Shown here: in pieces, positions 1 through 8,476 of the stretch
Layout: the number at the start of each line of letters is the position of its first letter
Numbering within the stretch: position 1 is the stretch's first letter
Assembly: GCA_965198285.1 (NCBI GenBank)
Contig: OZ240251.1
Span: 3,596,001-3,660,000 of the forward strand
Direction of reading: 5' to 3'
Source: UBA11872 sp965198285
GTDB lineage: Bacteria > Chloroflexota > UBA11872
Length of the DNA: 64,000 bases
The notes under the pieces: model-generated
What the model was told of the DNA's origin: nothing
Seen by the model: the letters and a program-made list of their open reading frames with translations, nothing else
Databases searched by the model: none
Position numbers and translations under genes: made by a program

Positions 1-586
1 TGGCCGTTTCACCGCGGGCCGAGCCGCCGACGCCCAGGTTGACGAAGTCCACCCCCAGGCGGCGGGCGATGCGCGCCGGATAGGTGGTGCCCGACCGCGT
101 GGTACTGCTGCCGTGGGTGATGGAGTCGCCGTAGAAGAGCAGACGTGGCCCATCCAAGGGCGGGGGCGGCTTGACGCGCGAGTCGTCGGCCACACCGACG
201 CCGGCAAACCTGATTTCCCCGTAGGGGGGCATGAAGAGTTCGACGCAGCGGTCGCGGGCGGGTCCGTCGTAGATCACGCCCTCGGCGGCGCCCAGGCCCA
301 GGCAGCGGAGCTGGCCGTAGAACTCGCCGTTCTGGTAGAGGTCGATCTCGGCGTTGGCCCGGTTGGTCTGCTGGGACAACCATTCGGCGCGAACGGCAAT
401 CGTAGGGCTGTCGGTGCGGAAGGCGACGCGGACGCCGGAGGCAGCGCACAATCGCATCCAGGTGTCGGCCGGCAGACGGTCGCGCCACTCGGTGGGCACA
501 CGCTGAAGCAAGGCGCGGCGTTCGCCGACGAGGCCGCGGTATTCGAGTTCGGGCGCCAGTGCATCCAGCCACCGCATGGGGCGCAT
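1..586 (-). CDS. SGNH/GDSL-family hydrolase, C-terminus cut by window edge
   Basis: Reading leftward from an ATG at 586 (a second in-frame ATG is at 577), an open frame runs off the window. After about 150 residues of N-terminal domain it reads LLFYGDSITHGSS, the block I motif of SGNH hydrolases with the catalytic serine in GDSIT, followed by NLGVGGSARGE, which matches block II with its oxyanion-hole glycine. The blocks carrying the Asn and the Asp-x-x-His lie outside the window. The N-terminal extension before GDS resembles the arrangement in carbohydrate-esterase-type SGNH proteins, so an esterase acting on acylated sugars is likely, though the substrate cannot be read. It is divergent from polX, whose start lies 76 bases away. 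Confidence 0.8.
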   Translation of the reverse strand, partial: MRPMRWLDALAPELEYRGLVGERRALLQRVPTEWRDRLPADTWMRLCAASGVRVAFRTDSPTIAVRAEWLSQQTNRANAEIDLYQNGEFYGQLRCLGLGAAEGVIYDGPARDRCVELFMPPYGEIRFAGVGVADDSRVKPPPPLDGPRLLFYGDSITHGSSTTRSGTTYPARIARRLGVDFVNLGVGGSARGETA

Positions 587-662
587 GCTACGCCGCCTGC
601 GCAGTTTGAGGGCAATCGGTGACAATGCAGGCAGCCCACACGACCCGGAGGAGCCCCGCAGG

Positions 663-2414
663 ATGCTGAACAAGGCGGCCGCCGAACTGCTGGAGGGCTT
701 TGCCGACGCGCTGGAGATTCGCGGGGCGAATACCTTTCGAGTGCGGGCGTTTCGAAATGCGGCGCGGCGAGTCGATTCGCTGACCACGGACGTTGCTGAG
801 CTGGTGGAGAGCGGCGAGATATCCAAGGTTCGCGGGATCGGCAAGGGCATCGCCGGCGTGCTGGGCGAGTTCGTGGCCAACGGTCGCGTGGACGAGTACG
901 AGAAGATGCGGGCCGAGATTCCAGACAGCGTCTTCGAGATGCTGTTGATTCCGGGTCTGGGTCCGAAGACCGCCGCGACGCTTTACAACAAGCACGACAT
1001 CGACAGCGTGGACGCGCTGGAGACGGCGGCGCGCGAGGGTCGGCTGGCGGGCATTCGGACCATTGGGGCCAAGCGCCAGGCCCGGCTGCTGCGGGAACTG
1101 GGTCGGTTCCGAGAGCGGATTGCGCGGCGGCGGCTGGGCGACGTGCTGCCGATCGCGGAGCGGCTGATCGCGCACGTGGAGGCGGCGCCGGGCGTGCATA
1201 CCGTGCAGTACGCCGGCAGCCTGCGGCGGGGCCGGGAGACGATCGGCGATCTGGACATCCTGGCAGCCGCGGAGGATCCCGGGCCGGTGATGGAGCACTT
1301 CATCGCGGCCCAAGACGTGGAAGAGGTGGTGGGCACCGGCGGGACCAAGACATCCGTCCTGGTGGGCGGCGGGTTCCAGGTGGACCTGCTGGTGGTGGCG
1401 CCCGACGAGTTCGGGGCGGCGCTGGCGTACTTTACGGGGTCCAAGGAACACAACATCGAGATTCGGGCACGCGCGCAGCAGCGCGGTCTGTCGCTGAATG
1501 AGCGAGGGTTCCTGGACGCGGAAACGGACGAGCGACGGCCGGCGGCGACCGAGCAGGACGTATATGCGGCGGTGGGGCTGCCCTGGATCGATCCGGCGCT
1601 GCGCGAGAACCGCGGGGAAATCGAGGCAGCCGAAGCGGGCACGCTTCCCGACCTGATCGAGCTTGGAGACATCCGAGGCGAGTTGCACGGGCACTCACTG
1701 TGGAGCGACGGGGCGGCGTCAATCGGCCAGATGGTCGATGCCGCCAGACGGCGAGGGCTGGCGTACTTCACGGTCACCGACCACTCGGGCAGTCTGCTCG
1801 TGGCCAACGGGCTCAGCCCGGAACGGCTGGCGGAGCAAACCGGGGAGATCGCTCGGGAACGCGAAGCCTCGCCGGACGTGCGGCTGCTGCACGGCAGCGA
1901 GGTGGAGATCCTGGCCGACGGCAGCCTGGACTTCAGCGACGAGATCCTGGCCTCGCTGGACGTTGTGGTGGCCTCGGTGCACAGCAACTTCAACCAGCCG
2001 CCGGAGCAGATGACGGAACGGCTAATTTCGGCTATCGAAAACCCGCACGTGGACATCATCGGGCACCCAACCGGACGCATGCTGGGTCTGCGCGACGGCT
2101 ATACGTTCGACGTTGAAGCCGTCCTGAAGGCCGCCGCCGCCACCGGCACCGCGCTGGAAATCAACGCGGCGCCTGAACGCCTGGACCTGGACGACACGAC
2201 CGCCCGCCGGGCGGCCGAACTGGGCGCGCCAATCTCCATCAACAGCGACGCCCACCATCCCGACAGCCTGGCCTACATGCGCTTCGGCGTACTCACGGCC
2301 CGACGTGCCTGGCTACGCGCCGAAGACGTGCTGAACACGATGCCGCCGGACGACTTACTCGCCTGGCTGGACCAACCGAAGCCGAGGTGCTGGACCCCGC
2401 AGCTGAAGCGGTAA
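663..2414 (+). CDS. polX: DNA polymerase X family with PHP domain (PolX)
   Basis: 583 residues, the usual size of bacterial PolX. The order is an N-terminal helix-hairpin-helix region (IPGLGPKTAATLY at about 95-107), the nucleotidyltransferase core with GSLRRGRETIGDLD at about 184-197, whose acidic residues bind metal, and a C-terminal PHP domain from about 340 with HGHSLWSDG, TDHS, ASVHSNF, IGHPTGR and NSDAHH metal-binding motifs. Family members fill short gaps in base-excision repair and carry a 3'-5' exonuclease in the PHP domain. An upstream in-frame ATG at 576 would add 29 residues, but LNKAAAELLEGFADALEI is the family's normal N-terminus and GGAG lies upstream of 663. It stands alone between a divergent hydrolase and a catabolic run. 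Confidence 0.93.
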   Translation: MLNKAAAELLEGFADALEIRGANTFRVRAFRNAARRVDSLTTDVAELVESGEISKVRGIGKGIAGVLGEFVANGRVDEYEKMRAEIPDSVFEMLLIPGLGPKTAATLYNKHDIDSVDALETAAREGRLAGIRTIGAKRQARLLRELGRFRERIARRRLGDVLPIAERLIAHVEAAPGVHTVQYAGSLRRGRETIGDLDILAAAEDPGPVMEHFIAAQDVEEVVGTGGTKTSVLVGGGFQVDLLVVAPDEFGAALAYFTGSKEHNIEIRARAQQRGLSLNERGFLDAETDERRPAATEQDVYAAVGLPWIDPALRENRGEIEAAEAGTLPDLIELGDIRGELHGHSLWSDGAASIGQMVDAARRRGLAYFTVTDHSGSLLVANGLSPERLAEQTGEIAREREASPDVRLLHGSEVEILADGSLDFSDEILASLDVVVASVHSNFNQPPEQMTERLISAIENPHVDIIGHPTGRMLGLRDGYTFDVEAVLKAAAATGTALEINAAPERLDLDDTTARRAAELGAPISINSDAHHPDSLAYMRFGVLTARRAWLRAEDVLNTMPPDDLLAWLDQPKPRCWTPQLKR

Positions 2415-2430
2415 GCAAAGGAGCGATGTC

Positions 2431-3204
2431 ATGGAACTAGGGCTTTCCGGCAAGGCCGCGCTGGTTACTGGCGGGAGCCGGGGGATTGGGCGGTCGATTG
2501 CGCTGGCGTTGGCGGCTGAGGGCTGCAACGTGGCGATTACTGCGCGCGGGCGGGAGCGCCTGGAACAGACGGTTGGCGAGATCGAGGCGTCGGGCGTTCG
2601 GGCGGCCGGGTTCGCGCTGGACATGGCCGAGGCGTCGGCGTCGGAACAGGCGGTCGAGCAGACCGTTGAAGCCTTTGGGCGGCTGGACGTGCTGGTGAAC
2701 AACGTGGGCGGATCGACTGGCGGCGGGACGTTTCAGGCGGCCACGGATGACGACTGGGCCGCGACGCTGGACGTGAACCTGTGGCCGGCCATCCGGGCCA
2801 GCCGCGCGGCCCTGCCGCACATGCGGGCGCAGGGGGCCGGGCGGATCATCCACATCACCTCGATCTACGGGCGCGAACAAGGCGGGCCGCCGACCTACAA
2901 CGCGGCCAAGTCGGCCATGAACAGCCTGTCGAAGACGATGGCGCGGGAGTTGGCGGCCGATGGGATCACGGTCAATGCGGTTGCGCCCGGATCGATCATC
3001 TTCCCGGGCGGCGGCTGGGAACAGCGCATGCAGTCGGACCCCGAGGGGATGGCTGAGTTCCTGCGGCAGGACTTCCCAATGGGACGCTTCGGTCATCCCG
3101 AGGAGGTCGCGGCGGTGGTGGCCTTTCTCGCCTCGGATCAGGCCAGCCTCGTGACCGGCGCCTGCCTGAACGTGGACGGCGGGCAGACGAGAGCGAATGT
3201 CTGA
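2431..3204 (+). CDS. SDR-family oxidoreductase
   Basis: Classical short-chain dehydrogenase/reductase of 257 residues. The cofactor-binding GGSRGIG is at about 13-19, NNVGGS near 90, and the catalytic Ser (HITSIYG), Tyr and Lys (TYNAAKSA, Tyr about 156, Lys about 160) are all present. Arg at the start of the second strand (ARGRERL) hints at NADP(H). A strong AAAGGAG precedes the ATG. It is the first of four same-strand genes (SDR, DapA-like aldolase, TIM-barrel isomerase, beta-hydroxyacid dehydrogenase) that look like a pathway for a sugar or sugar acid; its substrate would be an alcohol in that route. The specific reaction cannot be named from sequence. Confidence 0.9.
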   Translation: MELGLSGKAALVTGGSRGIGRSIALALAAEGCNVAITARGRERLEQTVGEIEASGVRAAGFALDMAEASASEQAVEQTVEAFGRLDVLVNNVGGSTGGGTFQAATDDDWAATLDVNLWPAIRASRAALPHMRAQGAGRIIHITSIYGREQGGPPTYNAAKSAMNSLSKTMARELAADGITVNAVAPGSIIFPGGGWEQRMQSDPEGMAEFLRQDFPMGRFGHPEEVAAVVAFLASDQASLVTGACLNVDGGQTRANV

Positions 3205-3255
3205 GAGGACGGCTTCTATACTTCGAGTCGCCGACCCGCTAGGGGCGCCCAGACT

Positions 3256-4179
3256 ATGACGAGGTTCCAGGAACGCCTGCATGGCGTGATTCCGGCGCTA
3301 CTCACGCCGTTGACCGCCGATCTGACCGCGGACGGCCCCGCGATGCGGCGGCTGGCGCGACGAGTTCTTGACGCCGGCTGTCACGGGTACGTGCTGCTGG
3401 GCACGACGGGCGAGTTCGCCGCGATCGACGACGACCAGCGCGCGGTCGCCATCCGCGCTGGGGTAGAAGAGTCCGACGGCGAGGTACCGGTGATCGTGGG
3501 CTGCGGCCAGCCGTGCGTCGCGCGCACGCACCGCCAAGCCGTCCAGGCCGCCGACCTGGGGGCCGACGGCTTGCTGGTCAATCCGCCGTTCTATTTCCCC
3601 ATGAGCAACGACGAGGTCGTGCGGTACTTCGAGGATCTCGTGGCAGCTTCGCCGATCCCAGTACTGCTCTACAACATTCCGGGCATGACCAAGGTGGCCG
3701 TGGACGCCACCACGTTGCTGCGGCTGCGGGACGTCGGCGTTCAGGGCACCAAGGACAGTTCGGGCAGCCCGCAGAACCTGCTGGACTACCTGGACGCGAT
3801 GCGTGGCGAAGCGTTTCGCGTAATCGTGGGCGGCGACGGGATGCTGTTGCACGCGCTCAACTCCGGGGCCGCCGGAACGACCGGTCCCGCGCCCAACGTG
3901 GCGCCCCAACTGGTCACCGCCATCTACAGCGCCTGGTGCGATGGAGACCTGGAAGCTGCCGCGGCTGCCCAGAACCGGCAAAACGCGTTCCTGCGCGAGC
4001 TGAGCGGAGCCTCGCCGTTCATGCAGGCCACCGCCAAGGGCGTGCTGAGCCGCTTGGGGATCATGGAACCCTGGGTGGCGCCGCCGAAGACCTCCTTGGA
4101 CGACGCGGCCATCGACGAAGCGTTCGAGGCCGTGCGGGAGTTCTTGCCGGAGTACGCGCCGGCGGCGGTTGGCGTCTGA
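3256..4179 (+). CDS. DapA/NAL-family (dihydrodipicolinate synthase-like) aldolase
   Basis: 307 residues with the complete class I aldolase TIM barrel. GTTGEF near residue 50 binds the keto-acid carboxylate, the catalytic Tyr is in LLYNIPG (Tyr139), and the Schiff-base Lys is in GTKDSSG (Lys166). True DapA is possible, but the setting among dehydrogenases and a sugar isomerase fits better a catabolic member, for example a 2-keto-3-deoxy sugar-acid aldolase or 5-keto-4-deoxyglucarate dehydratase. It lies 51 bases after the SDR gene with no visible terminator, so co-transcription is likely. No lysine-biosynthesis genes are nearby. Confidence 0.88.
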   Translation: MTRFQERLHGVIPALLTPLTADLTADGPAMRRLARRVLDAGCHGYVLLGTTGEFAAIDDDQRAVAIRAGVEESDGEVPVIVGCGQPCVARTHRQAVQAADLGADGLLVNPPFYFPMSNDEVVRYFEDLVAASPIPVLLYNIPGMTKVAVDATTLLRLRDVGVQGTKDSSGSPQNLLDYLDAMRGEAFRVIVGGDGMLLHALNSGAAGTTGPAPNVAPQLVTAIYSAWCDGDLEAAAAAQNRQNAFLRELSGASPFMQATAKGVLSRLGIMEPWVAPPKTSLDDAAIDEAFEAVREFLPEYAPAAVGV

Positions 4180-4296
4180 GCGACGTATTCGACGAAATAT
4201 TCGACACGCCCAGCGCTCTCGCGTCACCATGGGGACGCCGTGGGCCCGCCTGCCTGAGTGAGGTTTGCCGCCGTGAATCGACCGCCCGAGGCCTAC

Positions 4297-5199
4297 ATGC
4301 ACATCGGGATCGTGCAGTTCATGCTGCACCCCGAACTCCAGACCGGCGACGGTTCCGCCGTGGAAGCCGCCGAGGCATTGGCAGCCGACGGGTTTTTCCA
4401 CGCGCTGGAGATCGCGCGCATCAACGATCCGTCGCAGCGCGCCGACATGCGGCGGTTGGCTGAATCCGCGCACCTGACGCTGGGTTACGGAGCGCACCCG
4501 CAGATACTCAGCGGCGGCCTGAACCTTGCAGCGACCGACGCGGAGGCGCGCGAACACGCCGTGACCCAGGTCAAGGCGGCGATCGACGAAGCGGCTGAAC
4601 TGGGCATCACGATGGTCACGCTGTTGGACGGGCCCAACTCGGCGCCGGCGGCGGGCGGCGAAGAGGCCGCGGTGGCGAGTGTCGTGGAGTCGCTGACCGA
4701 ACTCTGCGACTATGCGGGCCAGCAGAACATCTGGATCGCGCTGGAACAGTTCGACCGCGCGATCGAGAAGAACTCGCTGCTGGGTCCGATCGACCTGTGT
4801 GTGCGCGTCAGCGAGATGGTGCGCGCGTCGACCCCGAACTTCGGGCTGTGCCTGGACCTGAGCCACCTGCCGCTGCTGGACGAAGACCCACCGACCTCGC
4901 TGCGGGCGGCCGGCGAGCACCTGATCCAGGCGCACATCGGCAACTGCATCATGCGCGAACGCGACCACCCGCAGTACGGCGACCAGCACCCAGTGTTCGG
5001 AGACCCAGCGGGCGAGAACGACGTGCCGGAGCTGGCGGCGTACCTGAAGACGCTGATGGAGATTGGGTACTTTGAACGCGACCTGCCGACGCCGATGCCG
5101 CTCGTCTCGTTCGAGATGAAGCCCGCGCCGGACCAGTCCGCAGCGGCGATAATCGGCAACTGCAAGCGCACGTTTCAACTCGCCTGGGCGCAGGTTTAG
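4297..5199 (+). CDS. xylose-isomerase-like TIM-barrel protein (sugar phosphate isomerase/epimerase)
   Basis: 300 residues from the ATG at 4297 (MHIGIVQFML). A GTG at 4258 would add 13 residues of non-family sequence, so the later start is preferred. The sequence shows the AP-endonuclease-2/xylose-isomerase barrel pattern: alternating strands, LEQFDRAIEKNSL with an expected metal-ligand Glu, CLDLSHLPLL with Asp and His, AHIGN with His, and SFEMKP with the final Glu. Such proteins isomerise or epimerise sugars, inosose or keto-acids. Its position between an aldolase and a beta-hydroxyacid dehydrogenase supports a role in the same carbohydrate route. Substrate unknown. Confidence 0.82.
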   Translation: MHIGIVQFMLHPELQTGDGSAVEAAEALAADGFFHALEIARINDPSQRADMRRLAESAHLTLGYGAHPQILSGGLNLAATDAEAREHAVTQVKAAIDEAAELGITMVTLLDGPNSAPAAGGEEAAVASVVESLTELCDYAGQQNIWIALEQFDRAIEKNSLLGPIDLCVRVSEMVRASTPNFGLCLDLSHLPLLDEDPPTSLRAAGEHLIQAHIGNCIMRERDHPQYGDQHPVFGDPAGENDVPELAAYLKTLMEIGYFERDLPTPMPLVSFEMKPAPDQSAAAIIGNCKRTFQLAWAQV

Positions 5200-5231
5200 C
5201 GCCCGGCACCCCCGCAAGGGAGCACACCGAC

Positions 5232-6137
5232 ATGCGAATCGGCTACATCGGTCTCGGGAAAATGGGCATGCCCATGGCGGTGAACCTGCGCGCGGCAGGG
5301 CACGAGTTGATCGTGCACAACCGCAGCCGCGGCAAGGTGGACGCCTTCGTGGCCGACGGCGGCGTGGCCGCCAACTCGCCGGCTGAGGTAGCGGCGCAAT
5401 CGGACGTGGTGTGCGTGAACGTGCCGACGCCGGAAATCTCGCTGGAGCTGCTGCTGGGCGCGGATGGCGCGATTGAAAACGCGCGCGAGGGCCAACTCTG
5501 GATCGACTTCGGAACCAATGGCCCCGACACCGCCCGAACCTGCGCCGAGGCCGCCGCCGAAAAAGGCGTGAGCTACCTGGACGCGCCGGTTAGCGGCGGG
5601 CCGAGCGGCGCGGAAGCCGGAACGCTGGCCGTCTTTGTGGGCGGGTCGCCGGAGTCCTTTGAGCAGGGCAGCGAGATTCTGGACGTGATCGGCGGCAAGA
5701 TCGAGCACTTCGGTCCGGCGGGTACCGGCTGCATCGCCAAGCTGACGAACCAGATGATCATCGCCAGCGTGCGCGCGGCCAATGCCGAGGCCTTCGTGCT
5801 GGCGGTCAAGAACGGCCTGAACCCGCGGCAGCTCTACGAGACGCTGATGGGGGCGTTCGCCGCCAGCCGCTGCATGGAGGTGGACATCCCAAACCTGGTC
5901 CTTCCCCAGGACTACAGCGCCAACTTTGCCGTGGACCTGTTGCTGAAGGACCTGGGGCTGGCGCTGGACGTTGGGCGCCAGAGTGGGGTACCACTGCTGG
6001 CAACGGCGCAGGCCGACGCCATCTACCAGGAAATCCGAGCGAAGGGCTGGGGCGATCTGGACGCGGCCGCCACCTTCAAGCGCCTGGAGGACATCGTGGG
6101 CGTGGAGGTGACGGAGCCGGAACCACAATTGCCGTGA
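5232..6137 (+). CDS. NAD(P)-dependent beta-hydroxyacid dehydrogenase (3-hydroxyisobutyrate dehydrogenase family)
   Basis: 301 residues. Rossmann motif GYIGLGKMGMPMA at the N-terminus, HNRSRGK at the end of the second strand (Arg favouring NADP), the substrate-binding DAPVSGGPSGAEAGTL near 115-130, and the catalytic Lys in AKLTNQM near 170. Family members oxidise 3-hydroxyisobutyrate, tartronate semialdehyde or related beta-hydroxyacids. As the last of the four-gene run beginning at 2431 it probably handles an acid produced by the aldolase upstream; tartronate semialdehyde reductase is a reasonable guess. A close paralogue lies at 24819-25712, also behind an aldolase gene, implying two parallel pathways. 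Confidence 0.9.
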   Translation: MRIGYIGLGKMGMPMAVNLRAAGHELIVHNRSRGKVDAFVADGGVAANSPAEVAAQSDVVCVNVPTPEISLELLLGADGAIENAREGQLWIDFGTNGPDTARTCAEAAAEKGVSYLDAPVSGGPSGAEAGTLAVFVGGSPESFEQGSEILDVIGGKIEHFGPAGTGCIAKLTNQMIIASVRAANAEAFVLAVKNGLNPRQLYETLMGAFAASRCMEVDIPNLVLPQDYSANFAVDLLLKDLGLALDVGRQSGVPLLATAQADAIYQEIRAKGWGDLDAAATFKRLEDIVGVEVTEPEPQLP

Positions 6138-6260
6138 GCCCTGTTTGCGGGATAGGGTTGCGAGTGAAGATCCCGCGCCCTGCCCTCTTCCGGCTGGCGC
6201 TGGACGGACTTGGCTCTCAACGGGAACGACGGAGGCATCGCCGGGTTCGGCGTGTGACGC

Positions 6261-6671
6261 ATGAAGTGGCTTAGTCGCGAAGTAAGCTTCCTGCTGGCCC
6301 GGCTCGTCACGAATTTCTTCGCAGTACTGGCGGTGACGCAGCTCCTGGAGAACGGGGTCGTGCTGCCGGAGCGAGGCAGCGACAGGTTCTGGCTGGCGAT
6401 CGTCACCTTGGCAGTTGCGCTGGCCATTTTGAACTCATATGTGCGTCCGGCGCTGGAGTTGGTGTTCAAGCCCATTAGCTGCCTGTTGAAGCTGCTGACG
6501 TTCGGACTCTCGCACTTCGTGATCAGCGCGCTGGTGTTCTGGGTGGCGACGATGCTGGTCGACGACTTCACGATCGTCGATATCGGCACAGCGTTGCTTG
6601 GGACGGTGATCGTGGCGGCCGTGGGCGTGTTTGGGTCGCTCGTGTTCGGTGGCCGCTCGACCAACGATTGA
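6261..6671 (+). CDS. phage-holin-family (DUF360-type) four-TM membrane protein
   Basis: 136 residues with four hydrophobic segments (about 12-30, 44-62, 75-100 and 108-128). The NSYVRPALELVFKPIS loop between the second and third segments is typical of the PF04020 small membrane proteins annotated as phage holin family, which are widespread in non-phage chromosomes and have no settled function. No phage genes are nearby. Its stop codon overlaps the TTG start of the exonuclease/GIY-YIG gene (TTGA), so the two are probably translated together. The 123 bases before it hold no feature I recognise. Confidence 0.75.
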   Translation: MKWLSREVSFLLARLVTNFFAVLAVTQLLENGVVLPERGSDRFWLAIVTLAVALAILNSYVRPALELVFKPISCLLKLLTFGLSHFVISALVFWVATMLVDDFTIVDIGTALLGTVIVAAVGVFGSLVFGGRSTND

Positions 6672-8476
6672 GCCTGGAGACCGCGCCCGCAGCCGGTGCC
6701 GCGCCGGGCCGGCGCAGCGTCCTGGTCGAGGCGGCGGTGGCGACGCTGGAGGACGCCGGGCGCCCGATAACGCTGCAGCAACTGGCCCGCGTCGTGCTGC
6801 ACGTGGAAGCCGGCGGCGCCCACATTGGCGCGCGGATCCTGACCCCGCTGCTGGAAGCCGATGACCGGCTGGCGACCGGCGCCATGGGGCATTGGGGGCT
6901 GGCGGCCTGGTCGCAGCGCACCGATGCCATCGACGATACCGAGTTCGTCGTGTTCGATATCGAGACCAACGGCGGACGCGGCGGGCGTCATCGCGTCCTA
7001 GAGGTTGGCGCGCTGCGGGTGCGGGCGGGCCAGGAGATTACGCGCTACGCCTCGCTGGTTCGCGTGCCCGGACGAGTGTCCAAGTTCGTGACGCGCTATA
7101 CGGGCATCACGGATGAGATGCTGGCCGACGCGCCGCCGATCGAGATGGTGCTGGACGAGTTCCGGGAGTTCCAGGCCGGCGGCGTGCTGGTCGCGCACAA
7201 CCTGCCCACCGATCTCGGCTACCTGAATCGCGAGGCCGTGTGGTCGGGCCGCGCGCTGTTTCCCGGAGACGGCCTGGACACGATGGAGTTGAGCGCGGCC
7301 CTGATGTCCGATTTGCCGGGCACGGGCCTGGCCACCGTGCTGGAGGCGGCGGGGCTTCGCGACACGCCAACCCACCGGGCACTCGACGACGCCGGGGTTA
7401 CGGCCAAGCTGTTCGGATTCATGCTCGACCGGGCCGCCGCCAGAGACGCACGGACTGTGGGCGACCTGCGGGGGCTGGCCGCCACGGGCGGTCCTGAAGG
7501 CCGCCACCCGCGGCGGGCACGCGAACTCGCGCGCTGGGCCTCGCGCAATCTTCCGCCATCGCCCGGCGTCTACATCTTTCGCGACTCGGCGGGCCAGCCG
7601 CTTTACGTCGGCAAGTCCACGTCGCTGCAGCGGCGCGTGCGCAGCCACTTCACGGACTCGGCGGGGTTCGTTCGACGGCGCGACGGGATGCTGGAACAGA
7701 TCGACGCCATCGAGTGGGAGCCGACGGGTTCGGAACTGCGCGCGCTGGTGCGCGAAGCCGAGCTGATCACCGTGCTATCCCCGACCTACAACGTGCATCG
7801 ACGCTGGCGCATGGGTCGGCGCTTCGTGCGCGTGGGACCGGCCGAGTCCGCCGCCACGCACACCGCCGCCATGCCGCGGGACGACGGCGCAGACTACCTG
7901 GGGCCGTTTCCGACGTCGCGAGACGCCCGACTGGCCAGCGACTCGGTGCGGCGGATCTTCGAATTACCGTCGCGCCGCTCCCTCGACAAGAAAGTCTCGC
8001 CCTGGCGGCGCGAGGCGGCGGTGGCCTTTCTGGGCGTGAGCCGGGAGGCCGCGTTGCACATCGTGGAAGAGGCCGCGGCCGCCTCAGACGAGCGGAATGC
8101 GCTGGCGCGCCGCATCCGGCGGGCGCGCGTGCTCCGGCACCCGGTGCGCGGCGGTCTGGGGGCGGTACCGGTGCTAGCTATCACCGCGGGCGCAACGCCG
8201 GGCGACGCGGAGCTCGTCCGCATCGACAATGGGGGAATTGCCGTGATCGAGACCCTCAGCCGCCCGCGGCGACCGGCCGTACGCGCCGCGCTGGAACGCC
8301 TGCGCGGCGCAACTCGTCCCGAAACCGGGGCCCGAGGAAACGAACAGCACATCGTGCTGGCCTGGCTGCACACGCACGCCGACGATCCGGACGCGGTGGC
8401 GTGGGATCCCGAGCTGCCGCGCGCGTTCGTGGAACTGGTGTGGAAGCGGGTGCGTCAGGCCGCGAGCACCGGCTGA
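6668..8476 (+). CDS. DEDDh exonuclease fused to a GIY-YIG (UvrC-like) nuclease
   Basis: 602 residues from a TTG that overlaps the preceding stop. Three parts are visible. Residues about 10-80 look like a small helical DNA-binding domain (LQQLARVVLHVEAGGAHIG). Residues about 94-260 are a DnaQ-type exonuclease with FDIETNG (ExoI Asp-x-Glu), VAHNLPTDLGYL (ExoII) and THRALDDAGVT (ExoIII His and Asp). From about 296, PPSPGVYIFRDSAGQPLYVG and KSTSLQRRVRSHF form a GIY-YIG domain like the N-terminus of UvrC, with the Tyr and Arg of the active site. DnaQ/UvrC fusions are known in Actinobacteria and Chloroflexi and are presumed repair nucleases. The remaining roughly 220 residues have no family I recognise. 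The end overlaps the convergent gene by 22 bases. Confidence 0.87.
   Translation: MSLETAPAAGAAPGRRSVLVEAAVATLEDAGRPITLQQLARVVLHVEAGGAHIGARILTPLLEADDRLATGAMGHWGLAAWSQRTDAIDDTEFVVFDIETNGGRGGRHRVLEVGALRVRAGQEITRYASLVRVPGRVSKFVTRYTGITDEMLADAPPIEMVLDEFREFQAGGVLVAHNLPTDLGYLNREAVWSGRALFPGDGLDTMELSAALMSDLPGTGLATVLEAAGLRDTPTHRALDDAGVTAKLFGFMLDRAAARDARTVGDLRGLAATGGPEGRHPRRARELARWASRNLPPSPGVYIFRDSAGQPLYVGKSTSLQRRVRSHFTDSAGFVRRRDGMLEQIDAIEWEPTGSELRALVREAELITVLSPTYNVHRRWRMGRRFVRVGPAESAATHTAAMPRDDGADYLGPFPTSRDARLASDSVRRIFELPSRRSLDKKVSPWRREAAVAFLGVSREAALHIVEEAAAASDERNALARRIRRARVLRHPVRGGLGAVPVLAITAGATPGDAELVRIDNGGIAVIETLSRPRRPAVRAALERLRGATRPETGARGNEQHIVLAWLHTHADDPDAVAWDPELPRAFVELVWKRVRQAASTG

Noticed and set aside
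9..639. Long open frames in other registers overlapping the left edge, on both strands
   Set aside because: They are Arg/Pro- or Gly/Ala-rich, typical out-of-frame readings in GC-rich DNA. The true frame is the one reading GDSITHGSS of an SGNH hydrolase.
3298..5217. A 639-codon open frame on the minus strand across the aldolase and isomerase genes
   Set aside because: Composition is His/Arg/Val-rich without domains, and the plus strand holds two complete enzyme families over the same bases.
6261..6671. Prophage remnant suggested by the holin-family name
   Set aside because: No other phage gene is nearby and this family is common in ordinary bacterial chromosomes.
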